Shown piece by piece: positions 35,620 to 44,993 of a DNA stretch of 64,000 bases. Each line of letters opens with the position of its first letter. Positions within the stretch are counted from its first letter, which is position 1. The translations under genes were made by a program, and so were the position numbers. The stretch is taken from positions 52,405 to 116,404 of the forward strand of contig CAZMAV010000016.1 of the NCBI GenBank assembly GCA_964564415.1, written 5' to 3'. Origin of the DNA: JALEFZ01 sp964564415 (GTDB lineage Bacteria > Bacteroidota > Bacteroidia > J057). The notes beneath the pieces are model-generated. The model did no database searches. It worked only from the letters and a program-made list of their open reading frames with translations, and was not told the DNA's origin.

Positions 35620-36568
35620 TTAGCCTTTATGACGGCTGACAATACTTTCAAGCGGCAATCGCTGTCGGCCTTGGATGCCTTCCGTCTCCTCTTCCTTCAT
35701 TTGGGGAGGGAGAAAACCGACCGCCATCATCGCCAGGGGATCGTAGTTGACTGCCAGTTCAAACTTCTCTCTGGCTTTGTCATAGCCTCCCATTTGCCTG
35801 ACATAAAGGTCCATGGATGATGCCTGCATGACCAAGGCCATATTGGCTGCACCAGAGTCATAATAGGCGAAGCGATTTTCTCCCTCTCGCCCCTCAAAGG
35901 CCTTTCTCTCATCTCCAATTGTTCTCCATCGCTGGGAGTATCAAAGGCAATGTGGTGAACGGTCCCACTTCCTCCGGCTCCGGCCCTTTTTTGGGCATCC
36001 CACAGGGCATCAATGATCTGGCCAGGTGTACCTGCTTCGGTTGTGGAATACCTTCGCCTGGGACCTGCCTCTGCAACGAAGCGGTGATCCATGTTGTTGA
36101 TCAACAAGGCCTCGGTCCTTTCGTAGGTATTCTCCCAAAGCTCTACGCTGTAAAATCCCCGGATGGCATGTTCCAATGGAATCTGCCCGTAGGACAAAGG
36201 CGCCCGATCGTCCCTGTCATTAGCGATGAGTTCCAATCCCAGGCCATCGTAGTCTTCGAAGTAGATGAGCCCCTCATCAAAGCGCTCCTTGGGCTCCTTA
36301 TGGGAAATATCGAAGTGATCCAGACGCTTAATCCAATGGTCAAGCGAATTTTTGGGAATGGAGAAGGTGGTCGTCGCCGCTTGACCCACCCATGGGCTCC
36401 CTTCGGAATATTCCTGAAAGGAAAAAAAGTCAGGATGCTTCCTGGATTTCCCGTTTCATCTCCATAGTAGAGATGGTAGACATCCGGCGCATCGAAATTG
36501 ACATTGCGCTGGGGATCACCGGCCATGGCAGTTACGTGATGAAGTCCTTTTATCAGTTGCTTGGACAT
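35620..36568 (-). pseudogene. Mosaic pseudogene: ring-cleaving dioxygenase joined to nitroreductase tail
   Basis: From 36568 the N-terminus of a VOC-family ring-cleaving dioxygenase (MhqO/LinE type) is readable: KGLHHVTAMAGDPQRNV, then about 16 codons missing, then NFDAPDVYHLYYGDETGNPG. A frameshift near 36388 moves it to a second frame (TTTFSIPKNSLDHWIKRL ... GTVHHIAFDTPSDGEQL). Around 35905 the dioxygenase stops and a third frame begins, ENRFAYYDSGAANMALVMQA and LYVRQMGGYDKAREKFELAV, which is the C-terminus of a nitroreductase, ending at 35620. So a deletion has joined two neighbouring genes. Neither product can be functional. Confidence 0.75.
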
Positions 36569-36722
36569 GTGATTCTCCTTTCTTTTTACCCCAATGGGCA
36601 GTTAAAAATAATTATTCAATCACTTATTTTAACGAAAATTACGAAATGATGTTCAAACATTGATTACTTTGAATAAGTAGGGTTCCTCCCTAAAACTGAA
36701 GAGCTATTTGAAGGAAGGAGCA

Positions 36723-37394
36723 TTACTTTTTCTTTTTCCTGGACTGGGCCTTATCGAATTCATGGAATAAGGTAGCTCTTCCTATTTTGGAGCAAATGGG
36801 GCATTCGTAGGGATTGTGCCCCCTGGCGGGGCAGTATTCTCTGCCAAAAAATATGATTTGTAGGTGCAGTTTGTTCCAATTTTCACGGGGAAAAAGGCGT
36901 TTAGCGTCTTTTTCGGTTTGAACCACATTTTTACCGGTAGTGAGTTTCCACCGGGTCATGAGCCGATGTATATGTGTATCTACCGGAAAAGAGGGCAGTC
37001 CAAAGGCCTGTGACATGACCACAGAAGCGGTCTTATGTCCTACTCCGGGGAGCTTTTCCAGTGCCTCAAAGTCAGAGGGGACCTGTCCTCCATGCTCGTT
37101 GATCAGGATATGGGACAACTCATGAATGGCCTTTGACTTGCGGGGTGAAAGTCCACAAGGCCGAATGATTTGCCGAATGGTGTCCACCTCCAACTGGGAC
37201 ATGCTTTCCGGGGTGTGGGCTTTTTCGAATAAATATGGGGTAACTTTATTTACCCGTTTGTCTGTACATTGAGCCGAGAGAAGGACCGCAATCAGCAAGG
37301 TATAGGGGTCTTCGTGGTCCAAAGGAACGGGCGTTTCCGGATATAATTCATCCAGTTTATCCATGACAAACTGTACAGATTCTGATTTTTTCAT
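36723..37394 (-). CDS. nth: Endonuclease III (base-excision repair)
   Basis: 223-aa HhH-GPD DNA glycosylase/AP lyase removing oxidised pyrimidines. Helix-hairpin-helix LPGVGHKTA with catalytic K121, and catalytic D139 in FPVDTHIHRL. AVLLSAQCTDKRVN is the usual family helix. The iron-sulfur site is unusual: C188, C198 and C201 are present with spacing x9-x2, but the fourth Cys is absent (GREYCPARGHNPYECPICSKIG...), where the standard pattern is C-x6-C-x2-C-x5-C. The C-terminus is basic (RKKKK). Single gene. Confidence 0.92.
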   Translation of the reverse strand: MKKSESVQFVMDKLDELYPETPVPLDHEDPYTLLIAVLLSAQCTDKRVNKVTPYLFEKAHTPESMSQLEVDTIRQIIRPCGLSPRKSKAIHELSHILINEHGGQVPSDFEALEKLPGVGHKTASVVMSQAFGLPSFPVDTHIHRLMTRWKLTTGKNVVQTEKDAKRLFPRENWNKLHLQIIFFGREYCPARGHNPYECPICSKIGRATLFHEFDKAQSRKKKK

Positions 37395-37540
37395 GCTAAA
37401 ATGTTACTTTTCTGGGTTTTTAACTCATAAATCAAGCAAATTGTGAGCAGCCTGAGAAGTTTTTCCCCTTGCCTGGAAAATTAGCTTGTCAGCCTGATGT
37501 GCAAGTCTACATCCATTCTATTCAGAGAAGTAATCGACTT

Positions 37541-38389
37541 ATGAAAACTCTGCCTTTCCTTCTATTTTTATATTGCCTGTTGAATGTAGCCTCTGCACAA
37601 GTTCACTGCACCCTTAAGGATCGTAAACTGGCTGAAGATCATCTCAGTTCGCTCAGCATCCTGGCTCCGGTTCCTCCGGATATTGGCAAAAAAGCCATCG
37701 AGGTGGGCAAGCGTTTCCTTGGCACCCCTTACGTGGGCAAGACTTTGGAGATTGGTATGGAAGAGGAGTTGGTGATCAACCTTCACGAGTTGGATTGCAC
37801 GACTTTTTTGGAAAATGTAGTTGTGATGGCCGGGCTTTGGGAGGAAGGAAGGTTGAACTTCGAGGATTTTCAGAACGGAATTTCCTACCTACGATATCGC
37901 CAGGGCAGGCGGCAGGGCTACCCTTCCAGGCTCCATTATTTTTCAGAGTGGATCAGGGACAATGAAGAGAAAGGTGTCCTTGACAATATTACTGCTAGGA
38001 TTGGGGGGCAGCCCTTTGACAAGGACATCAATTTCATGTCTACCCATCGAAGCGCCTATCAGCAACTGGCTGAGGAGGAGAACTTCCGCGCTATCAAGAG
38101 GGTCGAGGAAAAGCTAGCCCAAATTCCACTCACCTACATTCCCAAGTCAGAGATTTCTGCCATCGAGGGTCGCATAAAAGACGGAGATATTATCGCCCTG
38201 ACTACCTCTATCAAGGGTTTGGATGTCGTCCATGTAGGATTTGCCTTTCATCAGGAAGGAAGGTTACACTTTCTTCACGCTTCCACAGGTTCCAATGAAG
38301 TCGAGATTTCCCCTCAGCCTCTGGCCACCTACATGAGTAAAATCAAGCATCAGACCGGCATCATGGTGGCTCGATTGCGGGAAAGGTAG
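37541..38389 (+). CDS. DUF1460 N-acetylmuramoyl-L-alanine amidase-like protein
   Basis: 282-aa periplasmic protein. Signal peptide MKTLPFLLFLYCLLNVASAQ, then the NlpC/P60-related DUF1460 fold: GKRFLGTPYVGKTLE, ELDCTTFLENVV with the predicted nucleophile Cys in LDCTTF, YRQGRRQGYPSRLHYFSEW, DGDIIALTTSIKGLDVVHVGFA (His) and FLHAST. Members cleave or bind peptidoglycan. The frame opens at 37469 but the ATG at 37541 starts the signal peptide. Its stop is one base from the stop of the convergent TrpF-like gene. Confidence 0.85.
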   Translation: MKTLPFLLFLYCLLNVASAQVHCTLKDRKLAEDHLSSLSILAPVPPDIGKKAIEVGKRFLGTPYVGKTLEIGMEEELVINLHELDCTTFLENVVVMAGLWEEGRLNFEDFQNGISYLRYRQGRRQGYPSRLHYFSEWIRDNEEKGVLDNITARIGGQPFDKDINFMSTHRSAYQQLAEEENFRAIKRVEEKLAQIPLTYIPKSEISAIEGRIKDGDIIALTTSIKGLDVVHVGFAFHQEGRLHFLHASTGSNEVEISPQPLATYMSKIKHQTGIMVARLRER

Positions 38390-38390
38390 A

Positions 38391-39044
38391 TTAGGAAGCC
38401 CTTTGCACGGCTTTGAAAAATGCCTCTAACTTAAACGGATTGAGCCTGCCTGAAGTCCTCACTCCGCTGCACAGGTCTACCCCATAAGGCCGGACCTGAT
38501 CGATGGCAGCTTCTATGTTTTGACTGTTCAAACCTCCGGCGAGGAAGACGGGAATCCCAACCTTGTCCACGATCTGGCGGCTGAGGGTCCAATCGTGGGT
38601 CTTTCCTGTTCCCCCGAGAATTTTGGTCTTCCCATCAGGGGCACCGGAATCCAGAAGAAGGGCATCCACTTCATGCTCTAATTTTAGGGCTTCTTCAATA
38701 CTGCCTTTATCCCTTACGTGGATCACTTGCACGATGTCGACATCGGGAAGGGCATCTTTCAATTCTGAGTGGCTGCCTTTGGTCAATTTATCTACGATTT
38801 GAAGGGTGTTGCATCTCGTGGCTTTAAGGTGGGCAATAAGGTCAGGAACCCTGGTCCTGCTGCTGAGGAGGAAGCTTTTAATTGAACCTGGAATCCTGTC
38901 GGCCACATGGGTGATTGCTTCATCACTGATTACACCAGGACCGCTGGGCATCTGGGCTACAAGCCCCAGGGCATAGGCCCCCCCTTCGATGGCCAAACGA
39001 GCTTCCCTCATATTGGCGATACAGCAAATTTTTACTTTGATCAT
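38391..39044 (-). CDS. TrpF-like (phosphoribosylanthranilate isomerase family) protein
   Basis: 217-aa (beta-alpha)8-barrel. N-terminal VKICCIANMREARLAIEGGAYALGLV corresponds to the TrpF opening VKICGIT with the catalytic Cys kept. The second acid-base position falls in LLLDSGAPDGKTKILGGTGKTHDW, and the phosphate-binding end is VFLAGGLNSQNIEAAI. The GPGVISDEAI segment (replacing the usual SPR) marks a divergent TrpF-like subfamily, so true Trp biosynthesis is uncertain and no trp gene is near. Its ATG abuts the stop codon of the upstream lipoprotein gene (no gap), implying translational coupling. Confidence 0.75.
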   Translation of the reverse strand: MIKVKICCIANMREARLAIEGGAYALGLVAQMPSGPGVISDEAITHVADRIPGSIKSFLLSSRTRVPDLIAHLKATRCNTLQIVDKLTKGSHSELKDALPDVDIVQVIHVRDKGSIEEALKLEHEVDALLLDSGAPDGKTKILGGTGKTHDWTLSRQIVDKVGIPVFLAGGLNSQNIEAAIDQVRPYGVDLCSGVRTSGRLNPFKLEAFFKAVQRAS

Positions 39045-39599
39045 CTACTGCTCTAGTTTCTCCCACTTCATTCGCTCGATTGCTGCCTTAAAAAGTGACG
39101 TTCCCCTGGGATGATTGGTGGCTAGGTGCAACTGGTATCGCGAGCCTCTGATGGCCTGGGAGCGATAAATTTCCTTATTTTCTTCTTCTTCCATCCAAAT
39201 TACCTGATTCTCTCTCCACATCCTGCCTCCTTGCGGCCGTTGCCTGACCCAAAAGCTGAAGGCCGTGCTGTCGGCTGCATAATCTGAGACTTTTATAAAA
39301 ACGTACTTGCCATTTGCATCGGTAAAAAAACGGGAGACATAGGAGAAGCGGGCAGGACCCGGGGAGAAAGTTCCCCCCTTGGTAGACTGTGGTTTGAAGC
39401 CGGGCAGTCTATCGGGGAGGGCCATTTTTAGCTGGGACCAATCGTGAGGGATGGTATCCCCCTTGGCAAAGCGCTCCTTAAGGGATAAACGAAAGCCTGT
39501 CAGAAGCTTTTGAGAGGCGCCATTACCCTCGCCCTTCTGACAGGCTGTTAAGATAAATATACTTAGGATGAAGAGTAAGTAGGTCTTACTCAGTTTCAT
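39045..39599 (-). CDS. Predicted lipoprotein, unknown function
   Basis: 184-aa protein starting MKLSKTYLLFILSIFILTAC, a lipoprotein signal with lipobox LTAC (Cys at residue 20). The mature part has LPGFKPQSTKGGTFSPG, YVFIKVSDYAADSTAFSFW and YQLHLATNHPRGTSLFKAAI; no family recognised. A second ATG at 39602 is equally possible. The gene overlaps the end of the LolA-like gene by 14-17 bases and abuts the TrpF-like gene, so it is internal to the ftsK-led transcript. Confidence 0.65.
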   Translation of the reverse strand: MKLSKTYLLFILSIFILTACQKGEGNGASQKLLTGFRLSLKERFAKGDTIPHDWSQLKMALPDRLPGFKPQSTKGGTFSPGPARFSYVSRFFTDANGKYVFIKVSDYAADSTAFSFWVRQRPQGGRMWRENQVIWMEEEENKEIYRSQAIRGSRYQLHLATNHPRGTSLFKAAIERMKWEKLEQ

Positions 39600-40242
39600 C
39601 ATAGACATCGCCATTGAAGTTGGATACATTGAACTCGAAATCCTTATGGGTAAATCCTCTATTCTTTTCAAAATTAGAAAATTGGTAGATAGTTTCCGTC
39701 TGATTTCGGTCTTTTAGCATGACTTTGACTGGAAGATTGGTTCTCGCATTGATCCAAACGGTGGCCTGGTTATAGCCCAACTTCGGATCATTGACTGCGA
39801 CATAAATTTTATGGCAGGAGCTTCCGTCTACACTTTCTTGGCCTATATATTTGGCCTTTGACCCGTGTTTGTAGAGATCAAAAATACCTTCAATGTTAAA
39901 GCTCTCACTTTTGTCATAATCCATGATGCTCACCTCAGGCGCATCTTCATCTTTGATGTAGAGCCAGACATTGTCAAGGTTACAGTAGATTTCTTGGTCG
40001 GATAGGAGGATGGCATACATGCCTTTGGAATACTTAAGTTGGCCTTGGCGAGGAGCCGGGGCGTTGTTCATCCGCTTATTTTGGATGACGTAGGTGAAGT
40101 TGGTGGCAAAATCATTGAGGGATTCGAAGGCCTTTTTTGATTCTTCGAGTATGCGGGCTGCTTTATCATCCGGTCCTGTAGCAAAGGAGGATGAGAATCC
40201 CAGGATCAAAGCGAGAAAAAGGACAGAAAATCTTTTGAGCAT
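39586..40242 (-). CDS. LolA-like outer-membrane lipoprotein carrier protein (second copy)
   Basis: 218-aa periplasmic protein with signal peptide (MLKRFSVLFLALILGFSSSFA). LolA-type half-barrel features: ARILEESKKAFESLNDFATNFTY, a GQLKYSKGMYAILLSDQEIYCNLDNVWLY strand pair, ATVWINARTNLPVKVMLKDRNQTETIYQF. It would carry lipoproteins or other lipids between membranes. About 35-40 percent like the next copy by eye. The frame opens at 40263 but ATG 40242 begins the signal. Part of the run behind ftsK. Confidence 0.8.
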   Translation of the reverse strand: MLKRFSVLFLALILGFSSSFATGPDDKAARILEESKKAFESLNDFATNFTYVIQNKRMNNAPAPRQGQLKYSKGMYAILLSDQEIYCNLDNVWLYIKDEDAPEVSIMDYDKSESFNIEGIFDLYKHGSKAKYIGQESVDGSSCHKIYVAVNDPKLGYNQATVWINARTNLPVKVMLKDRNQTETIYQFSNFEKNRGFTHKDFEFNVSNFNGDVYDETE

Positions 40243-40344
40243 AATATTAATCGTGTTTGCCATGACCCACCACCCTGGTGTGAGTCTGTTTTGGGTTGTT
40301 AATAGTAAAAGAGTGTGAACTTGAATATGGCAAACAGGTTTTTG

Positions 40345-40977
40345 TCAATAATCAATCATGTCGCAATCCGGGCAATCCTCGGAGTTGTACTTGAACAATT
40401 TTTCCTGTAAACCTATATCCGTTTGAACTTCAAAAAGTTCGTAGGTAATGGTGGTGTTTTTGAGGTCAATAAGGGAAACTTTCACTGGTAGATCAGTTTT
40501 CTTATCTATCCATAAGTACGCCTGATTGTAGTCAAGGTTGCTTTTCTCCAAAGAAAGATAGAGATAATGACATGCGACTCCGTTGATGGTCCGGCTACCT
40601 AGGAGGCGGCTATTTCCCCTTTCTTGGTACAATTGAAAAATTTCTTTTGGGTTGGGTCCTTCAACCTCATCGGCTGATTGTACCAGGACTTCTCCATCTT
40701 CAGGAAGGCATTGCCAGCGGGTGCTTTTGTCTGAGATAATAATGATGTCGCCCAGGGTAATCCGGTATTTTCCATCCTTCAGGTAAAGTTTTCCCTTTCT
40801 GGAAACTGGCCTAAGGCTGGAGCTTGACAAGGAGTAGACAAAGTTTGCCTTGAGGTCCTGAAGGGATTCGGCCTTCTTTTTGGATGCTTCCAGGATAGCC
40901 TCTGGAGACTGGGCCTGAAGGGAGGAATAGAGGAAGGATAAAAGAATGAGGGAGAGAAAGCTTATGAACCTGGTCAT
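40345..40977 (-). CDS. LolA-like outer-membrane lipoprotein carrier protein (first copy)
   Basis: 210-aa periplasmic protein. Signal peptide MTRFISFLSLILLSFLYSSLQAQ, then SPEAILEASKKKAESLQDLKANFVY, RKGKLYLKDGKYRITLGD, NQAYLWIDKKTDLPVKVSLIDLKNTTITYELF, matching the neighbouring LolA-like copy strand for strand. Two cysteines near the end (EDCPDCDM) are absent from the other copy. The frame opens at 41067, but ATG 40977 starts the signal peptide. It lies 200 bases after ftsK, an arrangement repeated in many Bacteroidota. Confidence 0.8.
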   Translation of the reverse strand: MTRFISFLSLILLSFLYSSLQAQSPEAILEASKKKAESLQDLKANFVYSLSSSSLRPVSRKGKLYLKDGKYRITLGDIIIISDKSTRWQCLPEDGEVLVQSADEVEGPNPKEIFQLYQERGNSRLLGSRTINGVACHYLYLSLEKSNLDYNQAYLWIDKKTDLPVKVSLIDLKNTTITYELFEVQTDIGLQEKLFKYNSEDCPDCDMIDY

Positions 40978-41176
40978 GGAGGTGAGAAATAAGTTTTTCA
41001 AATTAAAATGATTCAAGCAAATTTTTACCCTACGCTCTGGATTTTCATGAAAGAGGGTAGGAAGCAAACACCAGGAAAAGCTTGTGCCAATGGTTTAAAA
41101 GAGCTTTTATTTTCTTCTCCCGATCTGGTCAGGCTTCTAGGCGGATTCACGGATCCTTCACCTGAATTCCTGATTT

Positions 41177-43765
41177 TTACAGGGTGTTCAAATACCGTTC
41201 CAATTCATTTTCATCGCTGACCAATACATCTCTGGCCTTGCTCCCGGAGTGTGGACCTACAATTTTAGCCTTTTCCAGTTGGTCGATGATTCTTCCGGCC
41301 CTGTTGTAGCCTAGTTTCATTTTGCGTTGAATCAGGGAGGCAGAACCAATTTGATATTTGACAATCAGTCGGGCGGCCTCGTCAAAGCGGCTGTCTCTTT
41401 CGAAGTCTTCATCCTCCTCTTCATCTCCACCGTCCTCTGAGGGAAGCTCAGGTAGGAAGTATGGCTCTGCAAAACCTCTTTGTTCGGCGATGTGGTCCAC
41501 AAGGCGCTCCACCTCAGGTGTGTCGATAAAGGCATTTTGAATGCGAATAAGTTCGCTTCCTGTCGAAAGGAGGAGGTCTCCGCGTCCGATCAATTGGTCG
41601 GCCCCATTGGCATCGAGGATGGTGCGGGAATCTACTTTGGATGTTACCCGGTAAGACATACGGGCGGGGAAATTGGCCTTGATGATACCTGTAATGACAT
41701 TGACAGAAGGGCGCTGAGTAGCCACGACAAGGTGTATGCCGACGGCCCTGGCCAACTGGGCCAGCCTTGCGATGGGCATCTCGACTTCCTTGCCAGCCGT
41801 CATCATCATGTCGGCCAACTCATCTACGATAAGGACGATGTAGGGAAGAAAGCGGTGCCCTTTTCGGGGGCTCAATTTTCTTCCTGTAAATTTTGCGTTG
41901 TACTCCTGTAAGTTGCGGACCCTGGCTTTTTTGAGCAGGTCGTAGCGATTGTCCATTTCTATGCAAAGGCTTTTGAGTACATTGACAGCCTCTCTCACAT
42001 CCGTGATGATGGGCTCGTCCTGGTCTGGAAGCATGGCCAGAAAGTGGTAGGTCAAAGACTGATAGAGGCTCATTTCGACCTTTTTGGGGTCAATGAGGAT
42101 AAACTTCACCTCTGCCGGATGTCGCTTGTAGAGAAGGGAGGCGATAATGGTATTCAGTCCCACAGATTTACCCTGACCAGTAGCCCCTGCAATGAGCAGG
42201 TGAGGCATTTTATTGAGATCGGCGATAAAGACCTTGTTGGCAATGGTACGACCGATGGCAATGGGCAGATTTGCTTTGGTATTGAAAAACTTCTCCGTGG
42301 TCAGGACGGATCTGAGCGACACAATTTCGCTCTTTGAGTTAGGCACCTCTATACCGATGGTTCCCTTTCCAGGTATGGGGGCGATGATCCTGATCCCAAG
42401 GGCTGCCAAACTCAGGGCGATGTCGTCTTCAAGGTTCTTGATTTTGGAAATGCGCACACCCGGAGCTGGCACAATTTCGTAGAGGGTAACTGTAGGACCT
42501 ATGGTGGCCTGTATGTCTACGATTTTGATTCCATAATCCTCGAGGGTCTTGACGATCTTATTTTTATTTTCCTTGAGCTCATCGTAGCTGATGACCCTGT
42601 CCTTTCCGGCTCCGTGGTCCTCCAGCAATTCGAAGGGGGGAATCTGATAATCGCTCAGTTCCAGTTTGGGATCAAAGTCCTCGGGTTCGAAGAGTTCATC
42701 GGGATTTGAAAGTTCCTGATCTTCCTGAGGAACGATTTTTTCCACCACGTCTGAGCCTTTGACCTTGCCTACATTGTCGGGGCCTAGCTGCTCATATTCC
42801 TTGACTTCAATGCTTTTATCTTCCTCTTCCTCTACAATTTTCAGTTCGAGATCATTGTTGGAAGGAAGCTTGGGTTTAGCACTTTTTTTATTTTCGAGGA
42901 CTTCGAATTTGATTTCTTCACCGAGATCGGGCTTTTCGTTGCTTTGACTGTCCAGTTCCAACTGTGGCTTGGACTCAGGTCTGCTGCTGATAATGGCTGG
43001 ATGCTTGGAACTCTGATCTTTCTGAGGCTCATCCTTCTCCTTCTTCTTGATGGCCGAACTGGTAGCCTTGATATTCTTGGTGACCTTGGGCTTGGTGGAT
43101 TTGATCGCCTCCTTGATGGTGGGGAAGCTCGTGCCCTTGAGGTTAGAAATCAACCTGGAGGCCCTTATTTCTGCGTTGAAATTAATGACAACAAAAATGA
43201 TAAGGGCAAAGAGTATAAGGAAAGCGACCCCTACATATCCGATGTAAGAGGCCAGCCACATATTGCTGGCATAGCCAAATCCTCCGCCCATGTCAAAGTG
43301 GGTGGAGTGAGTGAGAATTTCTATGTAGGAGAAAAATACTGACCCAAATAGGGTGAGAAAGAGTCCATATTTGAAGAGCCTGCGGAGAAAAATATAGAAT
43401 TTTTCTTCATCTTCGAGGAGGACAAAACCCCAGGCCAGTCCATAGAGGAGGGGAATAAAACCAAATAGGCCAAATCCTCGCTGTATGATATACTCGGCCA
43501 GCCAGGCCCCTAGTTTGCCGAGCCAGTTGTTGACGGCGCTGGCTCCGCTTTCGACAGCAGACTGGTCAGCATGCCCGGTAAAGTAATAGGAGATACAGGC
43601 AACAATGGCGATAAGGCAGAAAAATATAAGGGACCAGCCCAAGACCTTTCGGCTTTGTTCACGGTTTTTTGGAGAGCCTATATTCTGGATGAATGCAATC
43701 CCCGAGGATATGGGCCCTTTAGATTTCGATTTGCGCTTGCTGCGCCTGGAGGTGTTTTTCGCCAC
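41177..43765 (-). CDS. ftsK: DNA translocase FtsK/SpoIIIE
   Basis: 862-aa septal DNA pump that clears and resolves chromosomes at division. A basic N-terminus (KNTSRRSKRKSKSK) is followed by four membrane helices within residues 40-195, a Lys/Glu/Pro-rich linker (200-390), an alpha/beta motor domain with Walker A GATGQGKS near residue 520 and Walker B IVLIVDELADMMM, and a C-terminal gamma winged helix (FDEAARLIVKYQIGSASLIQRKMKLGYNRAGRIIDQLE) that reads KOPS-like sites. Length normal. First gene of a minus-strand run of five. Confidence 0.96.
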   Translation of the reverse strand: MAKNTSRRSKRKSKSKGPISSGIAFIQNIGSPKNREQSRKVLGWSLIFFCLIAIVACISYYFTGHADQSAVESGASAVNNWLGKLGAWLAEYIIQRGFGLFGFIPLLYGLAWGFVLLEDEEKFYIFLRRLFKYGLFLTLFGSVFFSYIEILTHSTHFDMGGGFGYASNMWLASYIGYVGVAFLILFALIIFVVINFNAEIRASRLISNLKGTSFPTIKEAIKSTKPKVTKNIKATSSAIKKKEKDEPQKDQSSKHPAIISSRPESKPQLELDSQSNEKPDLGEEIKFEVLENKKSAKPKLPSNNDLELKIVEEEEDKSIEVKEYEQLGPDNVGKVKGSDVVEKIVPQEDQELSNPDELFEPEDFDPKLELSDYQIPPFELLEDHGAGKDRVISYDELKENKNKIVKTLEDYGIKIVDIQATIGPTVTLYEIVPAPGVRISKIKNLEDDIALSLAALGIRIIAPIPGKGTIGIEVPNSKSEIVSLRSVLTTEKFFNTKANLPIAIGRTIANKVFIADLNKMPHLLIAGATGQGKSVGLNTIIASLLYKRHPAEVKFILIDPKKVEMSLYQSLTYHFLAMLPDQDEPIITDVREAVNVLKSLCIEMDNRYDLLKKARVRNLQEYNAKFTGRKLSPRKGHRFLPYIVLIVDELADMMMTAGKEVEMPIARLAQLARAVGIHLVVATQRPSVNVITGIIKANFPARMSYRVTSKVDSRTILDANGADQLIGRGDLLLSTGSELIRIQNAFIDTPEVERLVDHIAEQRGFAEPYFLPELPSEDGGDEEEDEDFERDSRFDEAARLIVKYQIGSASLIQRKMKLGYNRAGRIIDQLEKAKIVGPHSGSKARDVLVSDENELERYLNTL

Positions 43766-44154
43766 AGATTCAACTACTTTTTGTCGGTCATCGTCTCCTT
43801 ACTCGCCACAAAAAATGGCCAAACCGACTTCCTTGGATTTAAATTTACGGTTTAGCAGCGACAGATGTTAATACTTTTAGAAAAAAGCTAATTTTTTCCA
43901 CTTAGTAGCGCGAGAAAAATAACTTCCCTAATTCGGTTAGAGATCTCGTTCCAGATCAAGGAAGAAAATCTGAGCCTGGCGGGCCAGGTGAAGGTTTTCT
44001 GACGCAGAGATGGGGCGAGAGATCAGGCGAAGAAGGCCAACTTATTTTTTGAGCGTTACTTAGCTTAAAGTAGGGAATTAATGAGAGCCACCAAAAGCTA
44101 GATTTCCACATTGGAGATCACCGTTCTGGCTATTCTCATTGGGGACTTTTATTC
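43766..44154. other. Intergenic region upstream of ftsK
   Basis: About 389 bases between ftsK and another minus-strand gene; must contain the ftsK promoter, but no exact TAnnTTTG box was found on the minus strand. A small GC-rich stem CCTGG / CCAGG occurs near 43976-43989. No gene or RNA recognised. Confidence 0.35.
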
Positions 44155-44895
44155 TTATTTCGACCCGTAATTATAGCTTTCAGTCAGGCCTTTTCTGTCC
44201 ACTACCGCCCAGTAGGTATGATCGCCGAGAGCTGGCAGCTTTAGGTTGAAAATCCAATTTTCTTCTACAGATTCTCCCTTTTCGGGCAGAAGAGAGGAGT
44301 CCTTGTCCCAGGTGGGCCCCTCGAGGTTGGGGATTAGGCTTAGCTCTCCGCTCTCATTCATGTAGTGTAGGACCCTGTCCTGGAGGGCTGCTTCATGGGC
44401 TTGTTTGGAGGGGAAAAATGCCGGGCTGAGGTCTTCGACAAGTTGGACAATATCCCTTGGAGAGGAGTCGGCCCCGTCCTCAATGAAGCTTCGAAGGGCT
44501 TCTCTCAAGGCCGTAGTAAAGAGGATGCTGCCCTCGAATTTCTGTTGTTTTTGAAGCTCTTCTTTGTCCACAAAAATGCCCAGGCCTTTGAGGTCAAAAT
44601 CTTCCTTTATGCCCTCTATGATTTCTTCGAGCAGGTAGAAGGGGTTAGGAGGGGCATGGAGGTTTTCGACAAACCAGTCTTTGGCAGCAGGAGTCCAGGT
44701 AAAATTTTCCTGAATGTAGCCTAGGGTCTTTTGTTCGATAAGGGTGATACCCCTGCCATCAGTGGCTAGGGAAAGCAGTTTTTTTGCGTCCTTGACGGAG
44801 ATTCGGCCGTCACCGGGGTTTTCGGTGAAGGCCTGGGCTGCTTCCAAGAGGGCGGCCTCGTATCGCTGCCCGTTGATGATTCGGTAATAGGCCAT
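44155..44895 (-). CDS. Hypothetical protein with weak EF-hand-like segments
   Basis: 246-aa acidic cytosolic protein, no signal peptide. The N-terminal 70 residues have two loop-helix segments (NPGDGRISVKDAKKLL and TDGRGITLIEQKTLGYI) that resemble EF-hand loops but lack most calcium ligands. The middle is helical (LEEIIEGIKEDFDLKGLGIF); the C-terminus is beta-like (NWIFNLKLPALGDHTYWAVVDR). No family assigned. A GTG lies two codons upstream (44901); ATG 44895 is used. Divergent from the SemiSWEET gene. Confidence 0.55.
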   Translation of the reverse strand: MAYYRIINGQRYEAALLEAAQAFTENPGDGRISVKDAKKLLSLATDGRGITLIEQKTLGYIQENFTWTPAAKDWFVENLHAPPNPFYLLEEIIEGIKEDFDLKGLGIFVDKEELQKQQKFEGSILFTTALREALRSFIEDGADSSPRDIVQLVEDLSPAFFPSKQAHEAALQDRVLHYMNESGELSLIPNLEGPTWDKDSSLLPEKGESVEENWIFNLKLPALGDHTYWAVVDRKGLTESYNYGSK

Positions 44896-44993
44896 AAGCA
44901 CAAGATAGATGAAGTGGACCTTAAGAAAAATCAGGAATTTTTGAAAAAAAGAGAAGATATTCGTCCTGCATTTTCACCCAAATATAAATCATC

